Origin: Alentia gelatinosa
Taxonomy: Eukaryota; Annelida; Polychaeta; Phyllodocida; Polynoidae
DNA: 64,000 nt
Assembly: GCA_950022655.1 (NCBI GenBank)
Contig: OX465583.1
Coordinates: 34,251,360 to 34,315,359, forward strand
Reading direction: 5' to 3'
In this document: piece by piece, positions 22,926 to 37,100 of the stretch
How positions within the stretch are numbered: position 1 is the first letter of the stretch
Layout of the letters: each line of letters starts with the position of its first letter
Translations under genes and position numbers: made by a program
The notes under the pieces: generated by a model
Database searches by the model: none
Told to the model about the DNA's origin: nothing
What the model saw: the letters and a program-made list of their open reading frames with translations, nothing else

Positions 22926-25058
22926 GTACGTATAGACCCTTTTTTAAAATCAAAGTTTATTTAACGACAAACATTACATTCACTCGTTGCCAAGCGATCT
23001 TCCATGTATGTCTTCAAATAGCCAGAATTATTCAGTACTTTTCAGGCGAGAATGCATTGAAGCAGTGTATCAGTCAAGGGCGATAGTGCCTTCAGGCAGT
23101 ATAGTATAGTAGCTGTGGTAAAAAATGCCCCTTTTTGAATTTACAAATTCACAACCAGACAGACACCTACACCCACACAGAAACACAGGGCATACGACAC
23201 CCAGCTGTATATGTCAAATAAATATGAATTGTCAACACCCAAATTCCAGTCATGTATCCCTCTTATTATTACTACTACCATACTTCTAGAATCGTATTAT
23301 ATCTCAGTAGTGATATTATTGTACATATAACTACAAAATCATAGCTCAAGCCGGGGAACACCAAACGAGAAACTCGGCGATTTCCGGAATGGCCGACAAA
23401 AAGGGCGTGTATGTGAGCCTCAACTGAATATATACCATATCCGCCCTTTTATCACCTTCAGATTACTAGCCACGAAGTACTGGATACACCATTGTTTGAC
23501 CTGCAGTTCCTGGCATAAAATTCTGTTTGAAATATGATAAATAGCCCTTGGCCAATAGAGGCTATAAACACTGTCCTAAGTTTGCCCCTTGCTCTCATGA
23601 CGTCGATGATGACGCTGAATCGCGGTGATAATTAATAGACGTGCACAAGTATCGTCACCTGGTAATAAAGCTCTTTGTTTGTGGGCTAATACTTCACATT
23701 GTTTGGGATGTTCACCTGTTTCTACAGAACTATGTTAATGCAATCCGATTTCCTCGGTTAATCACTCCCTTCCTGCTGCTGCATCTAAAGAGGCCAACTG
23801 TGACATCGAATACACATCTAATCAGTCTGGTGGTGTTACCATTGTGTGTTCGCCAGATCACCTGGCACAAAACATGACCAATTAGAGGTCAGTTTGTAGG
23901 TTAATCAATGGCTGTGTCAGGCAAAGACAATCAGCATTACAGCGATTCAATTGTGACCATATCCTGTGTCCTCGGATGTGCCTACCCCAGGCTGAATCCT
24001 TATAATCTATACTAATTTCCCGTTCACACTGAGACAAACGTGTGCGCTTTGTTGTTAGGCCTTTCCCAAATATACTATCAAGTGGGTCTACTGCTTCTAC
24101 TACTCATCTGAAACGTATTTTATCACCATATCAACATTGCTGGGGTCCTTTTTCTGCCACAGAACGTCGACAATGGTTTAGTAAAGGTACTGAACTGCTT
24201 CCATTTATATACTACAAATATACTACAGTAGTACTAGTAGCAAGTTAAAGCCCCGGCTCGATCAGAGCCATGGATTCATCGCAAGTCCATAAAATGTAAT
24301 AAACGCTGGCCGAGGGTCATAAAAACGGCGCCGCCCGTCGCATCGCACACGATCTCCCCAGTGTGGCCGGGGTTGCGCGCGTGAGCGATGCGACGAATTC
24401 GTCGCATCGCACCTCATGAGATGTTCATGACGTGCGCCAGGTCTGTCGCACATATGTATGCTCTAGTTCATATTATCAATTGCCTATGGAGAACCCTCCA
24501 TGGTGACCAGCCTTCTCTGCCCATCGTGATCTTGTTGATACCCTGTATTTGAACCACAGATTGTCACATTGGATATCAATATAACGCCGTTTAAAAAAAA
24601 ATTCCACACCTCCTACTATATATAAATCTTCAAGCAAAGCAATCTATTTCTTGTACATGGTACGTATTGCAGTCAATGATACGCATGATTGACAGCCTCC
24701 ACTAAAGCATCCGGTCTCAGTAGGTGTGATAGCAAGGCAAGCTGTGAAGGCAGGCTATGGCTGAATGTATAAGCCTGTGTGTACAGGCTTACACACCTTG
24801 ATGGCGACGATTCCATCGCCAGGGTGGTAGGTAGGTAGCAGGGTGGTAAGTAGGGTAGATTTGGGGGTTGGTATGTAGGGTAGGATAGGTGGTGTGGTAG
24901 GTAGGGCGGTGGGATGGGTAGGTTGATATGCTGGTAGGTTAGGTAGGGTGGGTAGGGTGGTAGGCAGGTAGGTTGGTAGGTTGGTAGATTGGAAGGTAGG
25001 GTAGAGGGTAGATTTCCTCCACCCCAGCACTATATGCATCTCTGCTATATGATTTATA

Positions 25059-25117
<59 letters not shown>

Positions 25118-28100
25118 ACAAGGGTCTGCGCCTTGTCTAACCCCATCCCTCCCTGCATGTGCCCTGGCAGTAGATGAATCTGGCGCGGATGGTTATTCCT
25201 TTCACATGTAAAATTCATGTGCATCTACAAAGACTATAACTTGTAGAACTCCATAATTGATGTGAAACGTAACATATCATAGAGGTACGTGTCTTTTATA
25301 TTAACTTTATGTTAACCCTCATGTAAACACAATAATAATCTCTGTATTGGAGTGTGTAAAATCTTTATTTAAAGGTTAAATAATGTTATAAATTATTAAT
25401 TCCGTATAGTTCAATCCCTGAGTCACATGACTAGAGACAGTGTACATCATACACATTATCTAAAGGTTTATCTGAGGGCATTTCTGTATCCTTGTGTTGT
25501 ATTTGTTTGTCTACTTGTTGAATTGTCCAAGGAAGAACGCCTTTGCCGGTGATTGTATTTTGTTCCATTTGAATAATAAATCAAAATGTTATAATAGGAC
25601 AGGATGAAAGAACGGCATCTGTACAGGTCCAGTTACTACGTTTCCTCATCATTACGTACCTCATAATCAAGAAAAAATATAGATTGCATTGTGTTAATTT
25701 ACTTACAGTGGGCCCGTGCAACATTTATACGTTATGCCCAGCATAGGTATTATAATGATATATTCACCATTCATTGCAAAAGCTGCCAGGCGCACTTAAT
25801 TGAGTAAATTTAGTAACAGACTCTCCAGTTACCAGTGCCAAGAGCAGGAGATGCTGCAGATGGTCCATATTGACATGGTCCAGGCAAACACACCACCGGT
25901 ATGGACTCTGTACAGAGATCCGCTCCTTGTTCGGCCTGCATCCCTCAGGGCGGCCAAAGCGCCGGCCATCCATTCACTGGAGGCGACCTGTGTCCAGAAA
26001 TAACCCACCTCGACTGTGGAGGAGCAATTATCTGCTAGAGATGGACGAGCCTGGCACCACCTGTCGACATTTATGGATTAACCCTTCTAGGCGAGAATAT
26101 CTGTAAATGGCAGAGAATGGCAGTGTCTATGTCAGTGGGAAGATGCCTTTAGGCAGTGTATCTGTGGAGGGTGACAATGCCTTAAAGCAGTTCATCAGCA
26201 AGGGACAAGAATAATTTATGGCAATATGTAAGTGGGGGATGAGATCGCCTTCAGGCAGTACATCAGAAAGAGCATGAATAACTTAAACAGGGAACGAGAA
26301 TACCTCAAGGCAGTATGTCAGCATGGAGCAAGAAAGAATGCCTTATTTAAAACATTACATGTAAATCAGTGGGACAAATGCCGTATGACAGTATTGCGGA
26401 GGGGATGATAATATAGTATATTAGCAGATGCGATGATAATATCGGGCAATATATCAGTAGGGGAACAGAATGCCTCAAGGCAAGTTTTAAAATATTTAAC
26501 TTTTTTATATTACCAAAGCAAGCAGGTCTGCTAATAAGATATCTTCCACTGAATACAGGAAAAAGAATTTCATTTTAACATGAACTGATATGTGTGGAAG
26601 CCAACACTGCACGAAAAGCACTATTTTATTCAAATATACGCCATCGCGGAAGTGCAAGTACTGGCTGAATATTGCCTTGTTTTCATATATATACGCCCAG
26701 GCCTTATATACGGACGCGTCTTGGCTGTATTTAACACCCGGCTTATATGAGAGGAAATATCCTCTCCCCCCCTCTGCCTCCCACCCGTATGTGTTGGTAG
26801 AAGTACAGTAGAACCCCGCCTAACGGACACCCCGCGTAAGCGGACACCCCGCGTTAACGGACACCTTTGGTCGGAACGGTTCCCTATATTAGATGTTTAT
26901 TTAGACCCGTGTAAGCGGACACTTTGGCCCGGAACGGAGGGTGTCCGCTTACGTGGGGTTCTACTGTACAGGTGTCCTCAGTAGGAAGCCCTCGAACCCG
27001 CCCCCTCCCCCACCTCCCCCCCGCCCGCTCTCAGTGAAGCCCTCTTCACTGGATGCTTATATACGCCTACAGATGAGGTGTATACACACGGGGAATTGGA
27101 CGACCTTGTATACGCAAAATACCTACTTATATACGCCGGGTGCATCCATATGTAAAATGATGATGTTCGTGCAGTGCAATATATTGTTCTGAGAAATGAA
27201 CATTGACGATGTTGTTTAGGTCACGTTATATGTGAAACTTTAGAACTTTAAGGTAATTTCGTCCCACCAAGATGTACTACCTAGTGATATCCATGACACT
27301 GGGACTAACGCTACCTAACAGCCTGCTTTCCCACAAGGGGTTGAGTTTTAGTGGCAGTGTTTGTAGCAGGGGGAGCTGAGAAAGATGGAGAAGGTGGGGA
27401 GCGATGAAAACACGTGATCCATCTTCCTATTTTAATGGAATGATGAGTAGGGTGGGGTGATAAAATAAATGGATGTCAAAATAGAGACAGACCAGACAAA
27501 TTAATTACACGGGGAGATATCCTTAGACATGCACGTACCAAAATAATATGAGAAGTGAAACAGAATTGAAAGCATAGCCGGAAGCATAGGGGTAACACCT
27601 CCGAGACCAGGGACTATTTTGAACATACTCAGATTAACCCTCAGAGCGTGTTTGGCGGCATGCAATATATCGAATGTAGACTTCCCGATATTTGTCTGAG
27701 GGAGTAGGGGTGGACGGGCATGGCAGGGCTGAGTTGTAATCAGGCCGGGATTAGCACTGGCTTAATCGGCTAAAGCCTGGTAATCCCCCACATTTGCAAT
27801 GCACTATCAGGTCTGCATTACTTCAATTCATCTCGCCCCCTTTCCCCAGTGAGGTCTCGTCATTGATACCTGGTTCATTGCTCGTTTCAATATTGGAAAT
27901 ATAATTTTGTTAAATTTTCAGGCTCCTATCTATATGATTAAATACCATTCAAATTAAAAAAAAAAGAATTCTGGTTAAATCATATCAAGTATAGATGGAA
28001 GGAAGATTCTGCCTAGCATTTCTATTTTTCTGTCTTGTGTAACGCACTCTTTCACTGCGTACTTGCTCAGAACTGTGCACGCTCTTTCACTGCGTGTCAT

Positions 28101-31100
28101 TCCATACTCTCTCATTGTGTAATCCTCCATTGTGTAATCTTCCATTGTGTGATGTTTCATTGTACACTCTTTCCAAATTCTTACCTAACTTTAACTGGCA
28201 ACAGAATCCACGCGAATAATTTGGAACCATCCAAGAATTAGCTAGCAACACCATTCATAGCTTAGATATGATAAAACAATAATCCACGCCTTTTTATTAT
28301 CTCAATGTCCTTTTTGATATAATTTTAAGTTAATGCGAAACACGGATGAGTTATTTGATATGACTGGAATGATATTTAGCTTGCCTACCATAACCACATT
28401 GACTCCGTTATGAAATAAAAAACTCCATATAAAATCCATTCATACGAGACGACAACAAAACTCTTTCGCTGGTTCCAGTTGGCTACAAAAGGACAGAACC
28501 TCGTACGCCGGTCACCAGACGCATAACTCGTGCTAAGAATAGCAGCAGACCACGGAAACTGGTAGAAGAGATTAGCGCCGCCTCTGACGTCATCAGATTC
28601 TCGTTCCCATGGCAACTGGTAGAGCCCAGTGCTGTGGTGGCGGTGGCGGCAGCGGCGGCGGTGATGCCAGCAGCAGTGGTGGGGGTGGGGGAGTAAGGTT
28701 GTCTTAAGGATGTGTGGATATATTTGGCATATATTTGACAGTGGGGGCGGTGGCTCGATCGCTGTGGTTCCTATATGGTTATGCCCTCTCCGGCCTCGCA
28801 CTTTCCTTCGCATTGCGTGGGAGTGTTGCAACAAAACAAATTACCCACTCATGAACTTGATATCAGTGAGGTAATAACGTTAGCGCCGGGTCGCGCGTAC
28901 CCGCCTGCGAATATTCCGGTCCTGTCCAATTTGTCTCCGGGGGGATTGTCTAGCTGTCAGGTCGCCCTGCCCTGTCCGTGGTCTGAAAATAACCAACCCC
29001 GGGAAGCTGATTTATGAGAATGTCAGTGTTTTACTGTCTGCAATTCTATAAAATCGCTTCACACTTCAATCTTTCCATATTCAGGGAAACGTCCGTCGAA
29101 CGTTGGTTATCAATAACACTAATGGAATGCAGCTTGTCTCAATAACTTTAATACCATAATCAGAGTATAGTTTTGTTAATAACATTATTTGATTATGGGT
29201 CATTTGTCTGAAATGCGTCTGATCATAGTTAAATTTGTTCAGATAAAAATACTTTCCAATATTCTTAAGGTACGCTTCCTCGGTGGGGGTATGGGGTCCA
29301 AAGAATATTTCATGGAAATAATTTCACAGTTGTTTTTAGACTATTTTGTCTCAATATCCTTGTCTAAATTCTGACCTTGTTTCATGGGATGTGCATTTTC
29401 AAGGTGCATCTTAGGCGCAGCGGCTGAGGTCCGTGTTATAAAGACCTGGTGATATTGCCAAATTGGAGAGGTTCGGAGTTCGACGTCGACTCTGGGGAAA
29501 CATTGAGGTTCAGAATGGAAGCATCGAAAATCCATACCTAGTTCCACAGGGAAGTGTCCATTAAAAACGTGACCAATACTTGGACCTATTTCCCAGCCGA
29601 GAACTCCTGATATTTGAATCACGTTATCAACTGGACTATCTGGATATAACTGATCTTTCTGAATGATGTGATTCTTTCTGTTGATATACACCCTCGATAG
29701 CTCATACGTATTCCTCAGAATCGACAAGGCTAGATCTATTCGCCGGCCAACACAAATGAAGAGCAATATCTGCACATATATATCCACTCTTCCATATGAA
29801 TTATATATCTTTTTCTATAGAAAAGTATCTGTGACTTTACTCGTATTTATGTTCTCTGATATCAAAGAGAGCATTGTATCACAGTGACATACCTCTGAAG
29901 CAAAGAATTGAACTTAAGATTTTCTACCAAGGAGACAGTGTCGTGGGCAATTTGTAGAGATAACTCTATCTGCATATTGTCCTAACCTCATGGGTCGCAG
30001 ACCATACAAACTTATAAGTATATCAGCATATTTTCCTGCACCAGAAATGTGGGAGTGTGCGAAAATATGATATTTTCTTGTCCTGCACTGATGGGTGCTG
30101 GAAATGTCTTTTTCGATTTTTTTTCAGTCGCTGTAACCTATCACACCGTCTTTTTAAATATCAACACACAGAGAATACTTAACCTTACACAGTCAACTAG
30201 GAAATACACAGTTTTATCATTCACCCTTTAAACCGTTTTTTTTTGTTTTGCAGAAGGATACCTACCTGTGCTACTCCGCGCCAGCCAGCAAAGATGCCAC
30301 CTATATCAGTAAGTAACACTTTCATATATAACCTGCCATTATCTAGCTATATGAAGTTCCATATAAAATAAAACCTATGTCTTACCTCGAAAATGAATGA
30401 TATTGCAATGAACATTTTCACATTCTAGATATAATATGGATTCTCTTTCATATTTTCTTTCATGTTTTCCATCGTTCGTTTTCACCTTTTTGAGACGTTT
30501 TCACACAGCATGAAAATTGCTTCCTAAGCGTTCTATTGTATCCAGTCTGCTTAACCTTAATCCCAAACGTCAGCAGCCAATTAGGTTTTATTTACACAGA
30601 GGAACCCTACCCTTTTGTTTACCAGAATCTGCTCCTATTCTTTAATTAAACATCTTAATCGGGGAAGATCCGATGGGTAACCGTTCAGGAATTCATGAGA
30701 CATTTAAAGCGGATATTTGGTTTTGACACAAGAGCAGACGACTTTGCCATGCATCAAGTTTATGTCGTTGAAACAAGACGCTTTTTCTACAACTGACCTA
30801 TCATTAGAGCTGCTGAAAGGTTGTTGGCGGATTAGTTAGACTGATTTGTTTGATCAAAATCCGATCGATTTAACCATTAAAGACGAGGAGTGGTTTAAAC
30901 GTAACCTATAATTCTGTTTTGTAAATTCAACCAGAATAAAACTCTATTTTTTATATACTACTTGCCAAATAAAGGCGAGACATACAGAGAATGACAACCA
31001 ACCATCCCAAGAATTATTTATAATATACCTACTGAATAAGATTTGAATAGCATGTTGAATGAAATAAAAGATGAATATCATGGACGTGTTATGAAAGATC

Positions 31101-34100
31101 AAAGGGTGAATTAAAGGTTAGATTTGATAATGTTGAAGGAGCTAAACAAAGGAAAGCAATATGAGACACTTCGGGAGGGCAGTGAAGGCACCATATCATG
31201 ACCGGCTCATCATATGTATAATTTCCTCTGCATAATTATACAACAACTTGCTCTGAGATAAACGATGCCAATACTGTCTATATAATGACTGTAATCATAT
31301 GTTACAACACACAGTCTGCACCCCGCCTTCTTCCAAAGCTTTATTGAATAACACCAATGGCGGAAATATGTAATGGAATGCCATGCGATTGAATAATCCA
31401 TCTCTGACGTCATTGTCCCTAGATAAAAGCACGACAACAGTCTAATTGTCAATGACGATAATTACATATCACACGTGTTTTACGTAATGTAAAATATGTA
31501 ATGTGACCAGGAAAATATGAAAACAAGCTCCCAGGATGTGGCTCCACAGTATGGTATATATAATCTTTTTTGCATGGAGCTCTGAGCAAGTGAAAATCTC
31601 TTATTATATGGGCTCAGTGCACACCTGTCAATGACATTCAATCATATTTCTAAAACAATATCTAGAACCAAATGTACAGTCTCGCTAGAATCTGTGCTGA
31701 ATAAACGCCTCATCATATATTCATACCACGAGTACAAGTTACCATATGGTGGCATAGAGACAACATGTTGCACACACACTTTACCTAATAGCCATCGGAA
31801 ATATTCATGTTGTATATATATATATATATATATATACTGTGTGTATTCAATCAATCAAGTACATTATTGACAACATTTACACAAAATGAAGGCGCAGAGG
31901 ACTACCATATGGAACACCAAGGTTCACCAAGGGCCCGCCGGTTGTACACGGTTTGGCTGCAAATAGCCGTGCCTGCCGATAACCAGCAACGGGTGCGTGG
32001 GCGGGCTGCAGGGTGCGTGGGCGGTACCTCATTACGTATGCACGCCTGCGCCGTGCGCCCCTGCGGATGTTCATTCAGAAACTGCGGCGTTGGCTCCTGG
32101 GGAGAGCGTCACAGCCAGCCTCGGGGCTGCCTACTATTGCTTTCTGGAGTAACCCACCGATGGACGGTTGGGCGGGGGCTGGCTGGGAGGGGGTGGGAGG
32201 TTGGGAGTGGTGGGTGGACTGGTAGGGGAGTGCTATGGGTGTGGCTGGTGGATCCTGCATGGGAACAGACAGTAATCACAGCACCAAGAATTTACACCGA
32301 AATCCCCGTCCTCAGAACTAGACTAATATTTGGTGAAATTGAAAACTGTGAGGTCTCATTGATCCTTAGGTTTGTGGGTTTAGGTTAATATGATATATTG
32401 ATCCGCAGAAAATCAATATGGCGACTACAATTACCAGCAGAGGTCCGTGTAACAGAGAGCCTCTGGGTCTGGTCTAATTCGGAGTATTTTCTACGCAGAG
32501 GAAAATCCGGGTTCAGTGAACTTCAATTTCGATCCGAACCGGATTTTGTCACGATAGAAACCTGTTATATCTTTGGAACCCATACTTCTGTGCATCCTCA
32601 AAGATAATTGTACAAACGTATATGGTTTTAATTGGATAACTGGTGAGACTATATACCTAACAAATATTTTATCCCATTTACCATGCAAATAAGGCCGCCA
32701 CCACTGACCTCTGAAAATAACAATATGGGTGGTTAAAAATGTACAGAGGCAGACCTTCATGTTATAGGCTAAAGCGAAAACACACATATATGGCATCATT
32801 GATACTTAGACGACAAGAGACTGGCTGGATGATAAGAAATCCATATGTGTATCAGGTCCAATTGGTATAAAAGAGGAATTCATCAACCATGGTTGATATT
32901 ATAATGATATTGGTATCCTATACAGAACCTTACCAAAATGAATTGAAAATAATGTCTCTAACTAAAACGACTTCATGGTGGGGGTTGTGGAACATGGCGA
33001 AATAAACCAAGATAGCTACAACTAGAATTACCAGAAGGGATACCGCAGGCACCGGCATCAGAAAACCCCCTTTATCGACTATCACCACTACCAGCAACAC
33101 TGCTTTTACCTCAAGCACCATTGCCTTCTCTTGAGTGTTGCCGATGTCCCTTCGTGCGTGAACAAGACAGTGAAAGTGCTGCGTCAGCGAAACCCGCAAA
33201 TGTGATCCGGAGAGGTTTTATTCTCGTTCACTTTCATGTAGACTCCTCCCATCTATTCAATTGTGCTGCTACAAGGGACACTAGAGAGCTTCTACATTGA
33301 CCGTCTGTATGGTGGATATTTTTCATTTACATTCATCTAGTTTTAGTTCTGGGAAACAAATGTATCTTCCCTTCCTATAAACCGACAGTGTACCCTTTCA
33401 GGACACAGTGCGCACAATAGTTCCCTAGCCATCCGCTAGTAAAATGGGGGAATCCAGTGTGACTCGTGAGATGTCACCATTAGTTGGTGGGAAAACCCTG
33501 TGCTTATGAGCCACACGATATGTTCGGCGTCAGGGGACAAATGTCAGCACCCATACAACAATACATTTGTCTCCTATACCAATAGCATTGTCAGACAAAA
33601 GAAAAGAAGAACACGAAAACACACAACATAGATGACAACTTGCCAAAGGATCTATACATTGTTAACACGAAGAGGATACGGAATTTGGCAGACCTACAGT
33701 AATATGTCACCCAATGAGAGATTCTATTTACAGCATCAAAGCAGCCCCACTGCACTATGTGTAGAGCTGATCACTTGCCAATTCTGCTGTTACTGAGAAG
33801 CAATTTGGCCAGCTGGAATACGTGGTCGGTCCTCCCCATTCGGTAGACTGCCTCACAATAGCTTACTCATGGCCTCTGGTCAGGGGTGGTCATTGCCACC
33901 CTTGGTGTCTCACCTCACTGCAAACCACATTTGCGCCTCTCCTCTGGTGTCTTAACCCTGCACCACTGACATCACCCTTGCTTCCGCTTCCCATCACTCC
34001 TCCTCATTCTCCCAGCTTCCACGCTACACCCCGGCTTCACTTTTTCATCCCGTTGATCCTTGGGCAAATTCCCCCACCTGTGCCTGGAGTCTTAGTATGA

Positions 34101-37100
34101 TATATGCATATGCAGTGGCAATACCATCGTCCACATACTTACCAACAAAGGTATCACGGCCATGATGTTCCTGGACAACCTCATAATCCTCTCCCCAGAC
34201 AAGGCCAAGCCGGCCGCCAACTTTTCAATGGCCTGTGGCCTATTCCAAGAGCTCTGCCTCATAGAGGCACCGGACAAAGCCCAGGAACCAAGCCAGCAAT
34301 TCACCTGGCTTGGGATCAATATCAATGCCGCCAGTATGGCCCTTTCAATCCCCAGGGCCAAGCTGGTGGATGTCCGGGAACACGTAGCAGCCATCGCCCG
34401 GAAGAGGTCCCTGACTAAGAGGCATCCAATTCATCCTCAAGTTCTTCAAGTGTCTAAATGTATTTGGCCGGCCAGGGCTTTCATGAGCAAACTGCTTGAA
34501 GCCCTCTGCTTGATGAGAGGATTCTACCCCAATATCAATTCTGACATGAGACAGGACCTTAATTACTTCCTCAACTCCGGGCTGGAACGGTCAGAGCCTT
34601 CTTTCTTGAGGGCGTCCAATGAAATGCATCATCTTCAACACATGTCTCCCCGAGGTAGCTGCACCTACGTTGGCTAGGTCTGCCCTGTGGAGGACCTGGT
34701 TGAGTGTATTTCTGAGCTTGAGGCCCTCAACACCATCTACGCCCTCCCGTGTTCCTGGGGTAGGGGGACCTAGGGACACGCTTCAAAGTCTTCTGCAACG
34801 ACCTTGGCACAGTCCAGTCTCTCACCTCCAGTCGGGCGTGGTACGTTGTCCTCGCTGAATGCGCCCACCAGGCATGGATGGTCCGGGCACGGCTGCAGGT
34901 GGACCTCGAGTTCGCTCACATACCCGGGGTGCAGAAACCATAGCTGATGCCTTCAGCCGCGCTCACCTATCTCCATGTGCCTGCCAGGCGGCGGCCTCAC
35001 TGGACTGCCACACCCACGTACAGACGATGCCCTGCATGCATGCCTCCTTCGTCCCCAGATCCACTCTATCCCTGGACGAGGGCATATGTACGGACATCCG
35101 AGGCTCGTTCACCAGGCACAGTCATCATCATCCCAGCACTGGAGGTGACGCCCTCGGATGTGATCATCGGTCTAGGTGCCACGCCCCCTCATGTCAACCT
35201 ACGGACGACGCCTTCCGTCACCTCCAACGCACTGGCAACACCCTCGAATGTGGTCCTCAGCCACGGCACCACGGCACCACGGCACCACGGCACCACGGCC
35301 CCCTCAGGCCAACCCTCAGACATGATCAAATTCCCTCTATTTCTCTTATATCCGATTATAGCATAAATACACTATAATTGACTCATTGTTCTACTAGTCA
35401 ATCATTATTACATATATTATTGATTGTTGATATCAATAATCCATATTCATAAGGACAACTAAAATCCTTATTTTCTTTATAAAATCCAATAAAATATCAT
35501 TTGCCCACCTCCGGCCTCTTCTCTTTTATCCAAGGATAAAGGGTATTGTGCAGTGGTGGTGGGATATAGCATGAAGAACAAAAATAAAGAGGCTATTGCA
35601 TTTTTACTCAAGTCCTTATTAAACGTACACGTACCTCCCAGTTAGATATAGAAGACAATATCAGTCTTCAGGTCTAGTTCAACACAGAGTGCATTGCCAA
35701 CGGGAAGTATAAAGACAAATCTTATTCTATTCGACCATTTTCCTGAACGTCAGATGTTCAAACTGTTATGGGTAACCCCGGATGTTGCAATAACATCCCC
35801 GGATGTTGCAATAAAATTTTGTTAAGGACCTCTCTGGGCACTCTGGATAATGATATTCAACCCGGTACAAAACGCGGCGCAATTCATTTCATGAATCGCT
35901 TGACCATCGATATGATCACACTCAGTGATTCATGTAAACTCTGGAAAATCTGAAATGACATCCTGGGATGTTAGGCTAGAGAGACAGCATGTTCCAATTT
36001 GTCCAAATTCTGGCAGTTAAATGATAACATAAATTTGTTATTTCTTTAGAATATTAAATCTTGCCATGATCCCAATAAAGGGTGGAGAATTACAATCCTT
36101 GGAAATCTTGTCTGAACGTCAATTGAACGATGATAGCACGCTATCTTGTGAAAACGCTACTCTTGTGATAGGATCATTGCTTTAATTCATCATTTTAATA
36201 AAATAGGGGATCTTCTCAGCTAAGAGTAACAGGTGTGTGGTGCGTATGTAATTAATTCCCTGTACTGAATACTTTAATGGCTTTTCACAGTCAAGGCCCA
36301 GACCTAGTTTTTGAACAATGGAGCTCCCGGATATGCAAGAGGACGCGGTGAATGCGATTCATGTATTCAAAATGAATGCAGCCGGGAATTCAAGAGGCGC
36401 TAAAGTGGTGCATACCATTATCTGCTTTTACCAAAGGGAAATGAATTTCAATGCGGCCAATGGCTGCTGTAACGGTTCCCATATACTGAGAAACCAGATT
36501 GATAAAGGAGTGCCTGGCTGACGGCTAAGTGTGCCAGGAACGCCATTATTACTCACGTTCTAGGGTACTGAGAAACCAGATTAATTACCACTTCATATCA
36601 ACGGCAGAATACCAATGCCTGGGAATAAAGCTACCAGGGTGGCCGGATAGCTCATTCTGTAGCATGCTGGCCAGCGAATAATTTTAAAATATTTTTAATT
36701 TGGTATAGACCTCATCGCATTAAATCTCAACTTGATTTGACCCTAGTCATTGCGATGGTGCAAAGCACCAGTTGCTATGGCGCAAACATCATCCGGCAAC
36801 TAATTAACGGCGAATACTCAGGTTCCAGGATATTGATCTATCAGATTATATATGTGGCCCTGGCCGACCCCTTATATCATAGCAAGAGTGCCGGTGCCTG
36901 GGTGTTCTAAGAATCTGAATAATGGTCTAAACGACCCGCTCTACCGAGTATCCGTTTTACTGGTTTTCTGCAAAATTCTAGCTATCAATCTCCTATCATC
37001 TGGTCCTTTTACTGTGCGGTAGTCTGCTACAGTGGGTGAGACAGTGGACTGAGAATGGCAGGGTCTGAGGATCTAGTTTTAGCCATACTGCCTGGTCAAG

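Larger units (their letters stand above)
22926..30253. other. PHM intron 2 (7.3 kb)
   Basis: Holds a minisatellite relic with a GTTTATTTAACGACA end (22945-23110), a CpG-rich palindrome (24385-24410), a GGTA-rich minisatellite (24823-25012), an (AT)n tract (25063-25113), a degenerate minisatellite (26107-26480) and the CACTGC element with its nested MITE (26605-27176). Opposed frames at 28385-28834 (minus, His/Arg-rich over GGC/GGT repeats) and 29341-29787 (minus, 148 codons, unrecognised) lack domains and are probably non-coding. Confidence 0.6.

Noticed and set aside
24823..25012. Telomere-like array
   Set aside because: Units are GGTA/GGTT mixtures with many interruptions, not TTAGGG, and the array is internal and short.
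28385..28834. 149-codon minus-strand ORF
   Set aside because: Its His/Arg- and Pro-rich composition comes from GGC/GGT repeats, with no domain and no start context.
31807..32388. 193-codon ORF in a GC-rich patch
   Set aside because: It begins in a (TA)n tract, has overlapping frames on both strands over the same GC-rich stretch and shows no domain. It lies within PHM intron 3.
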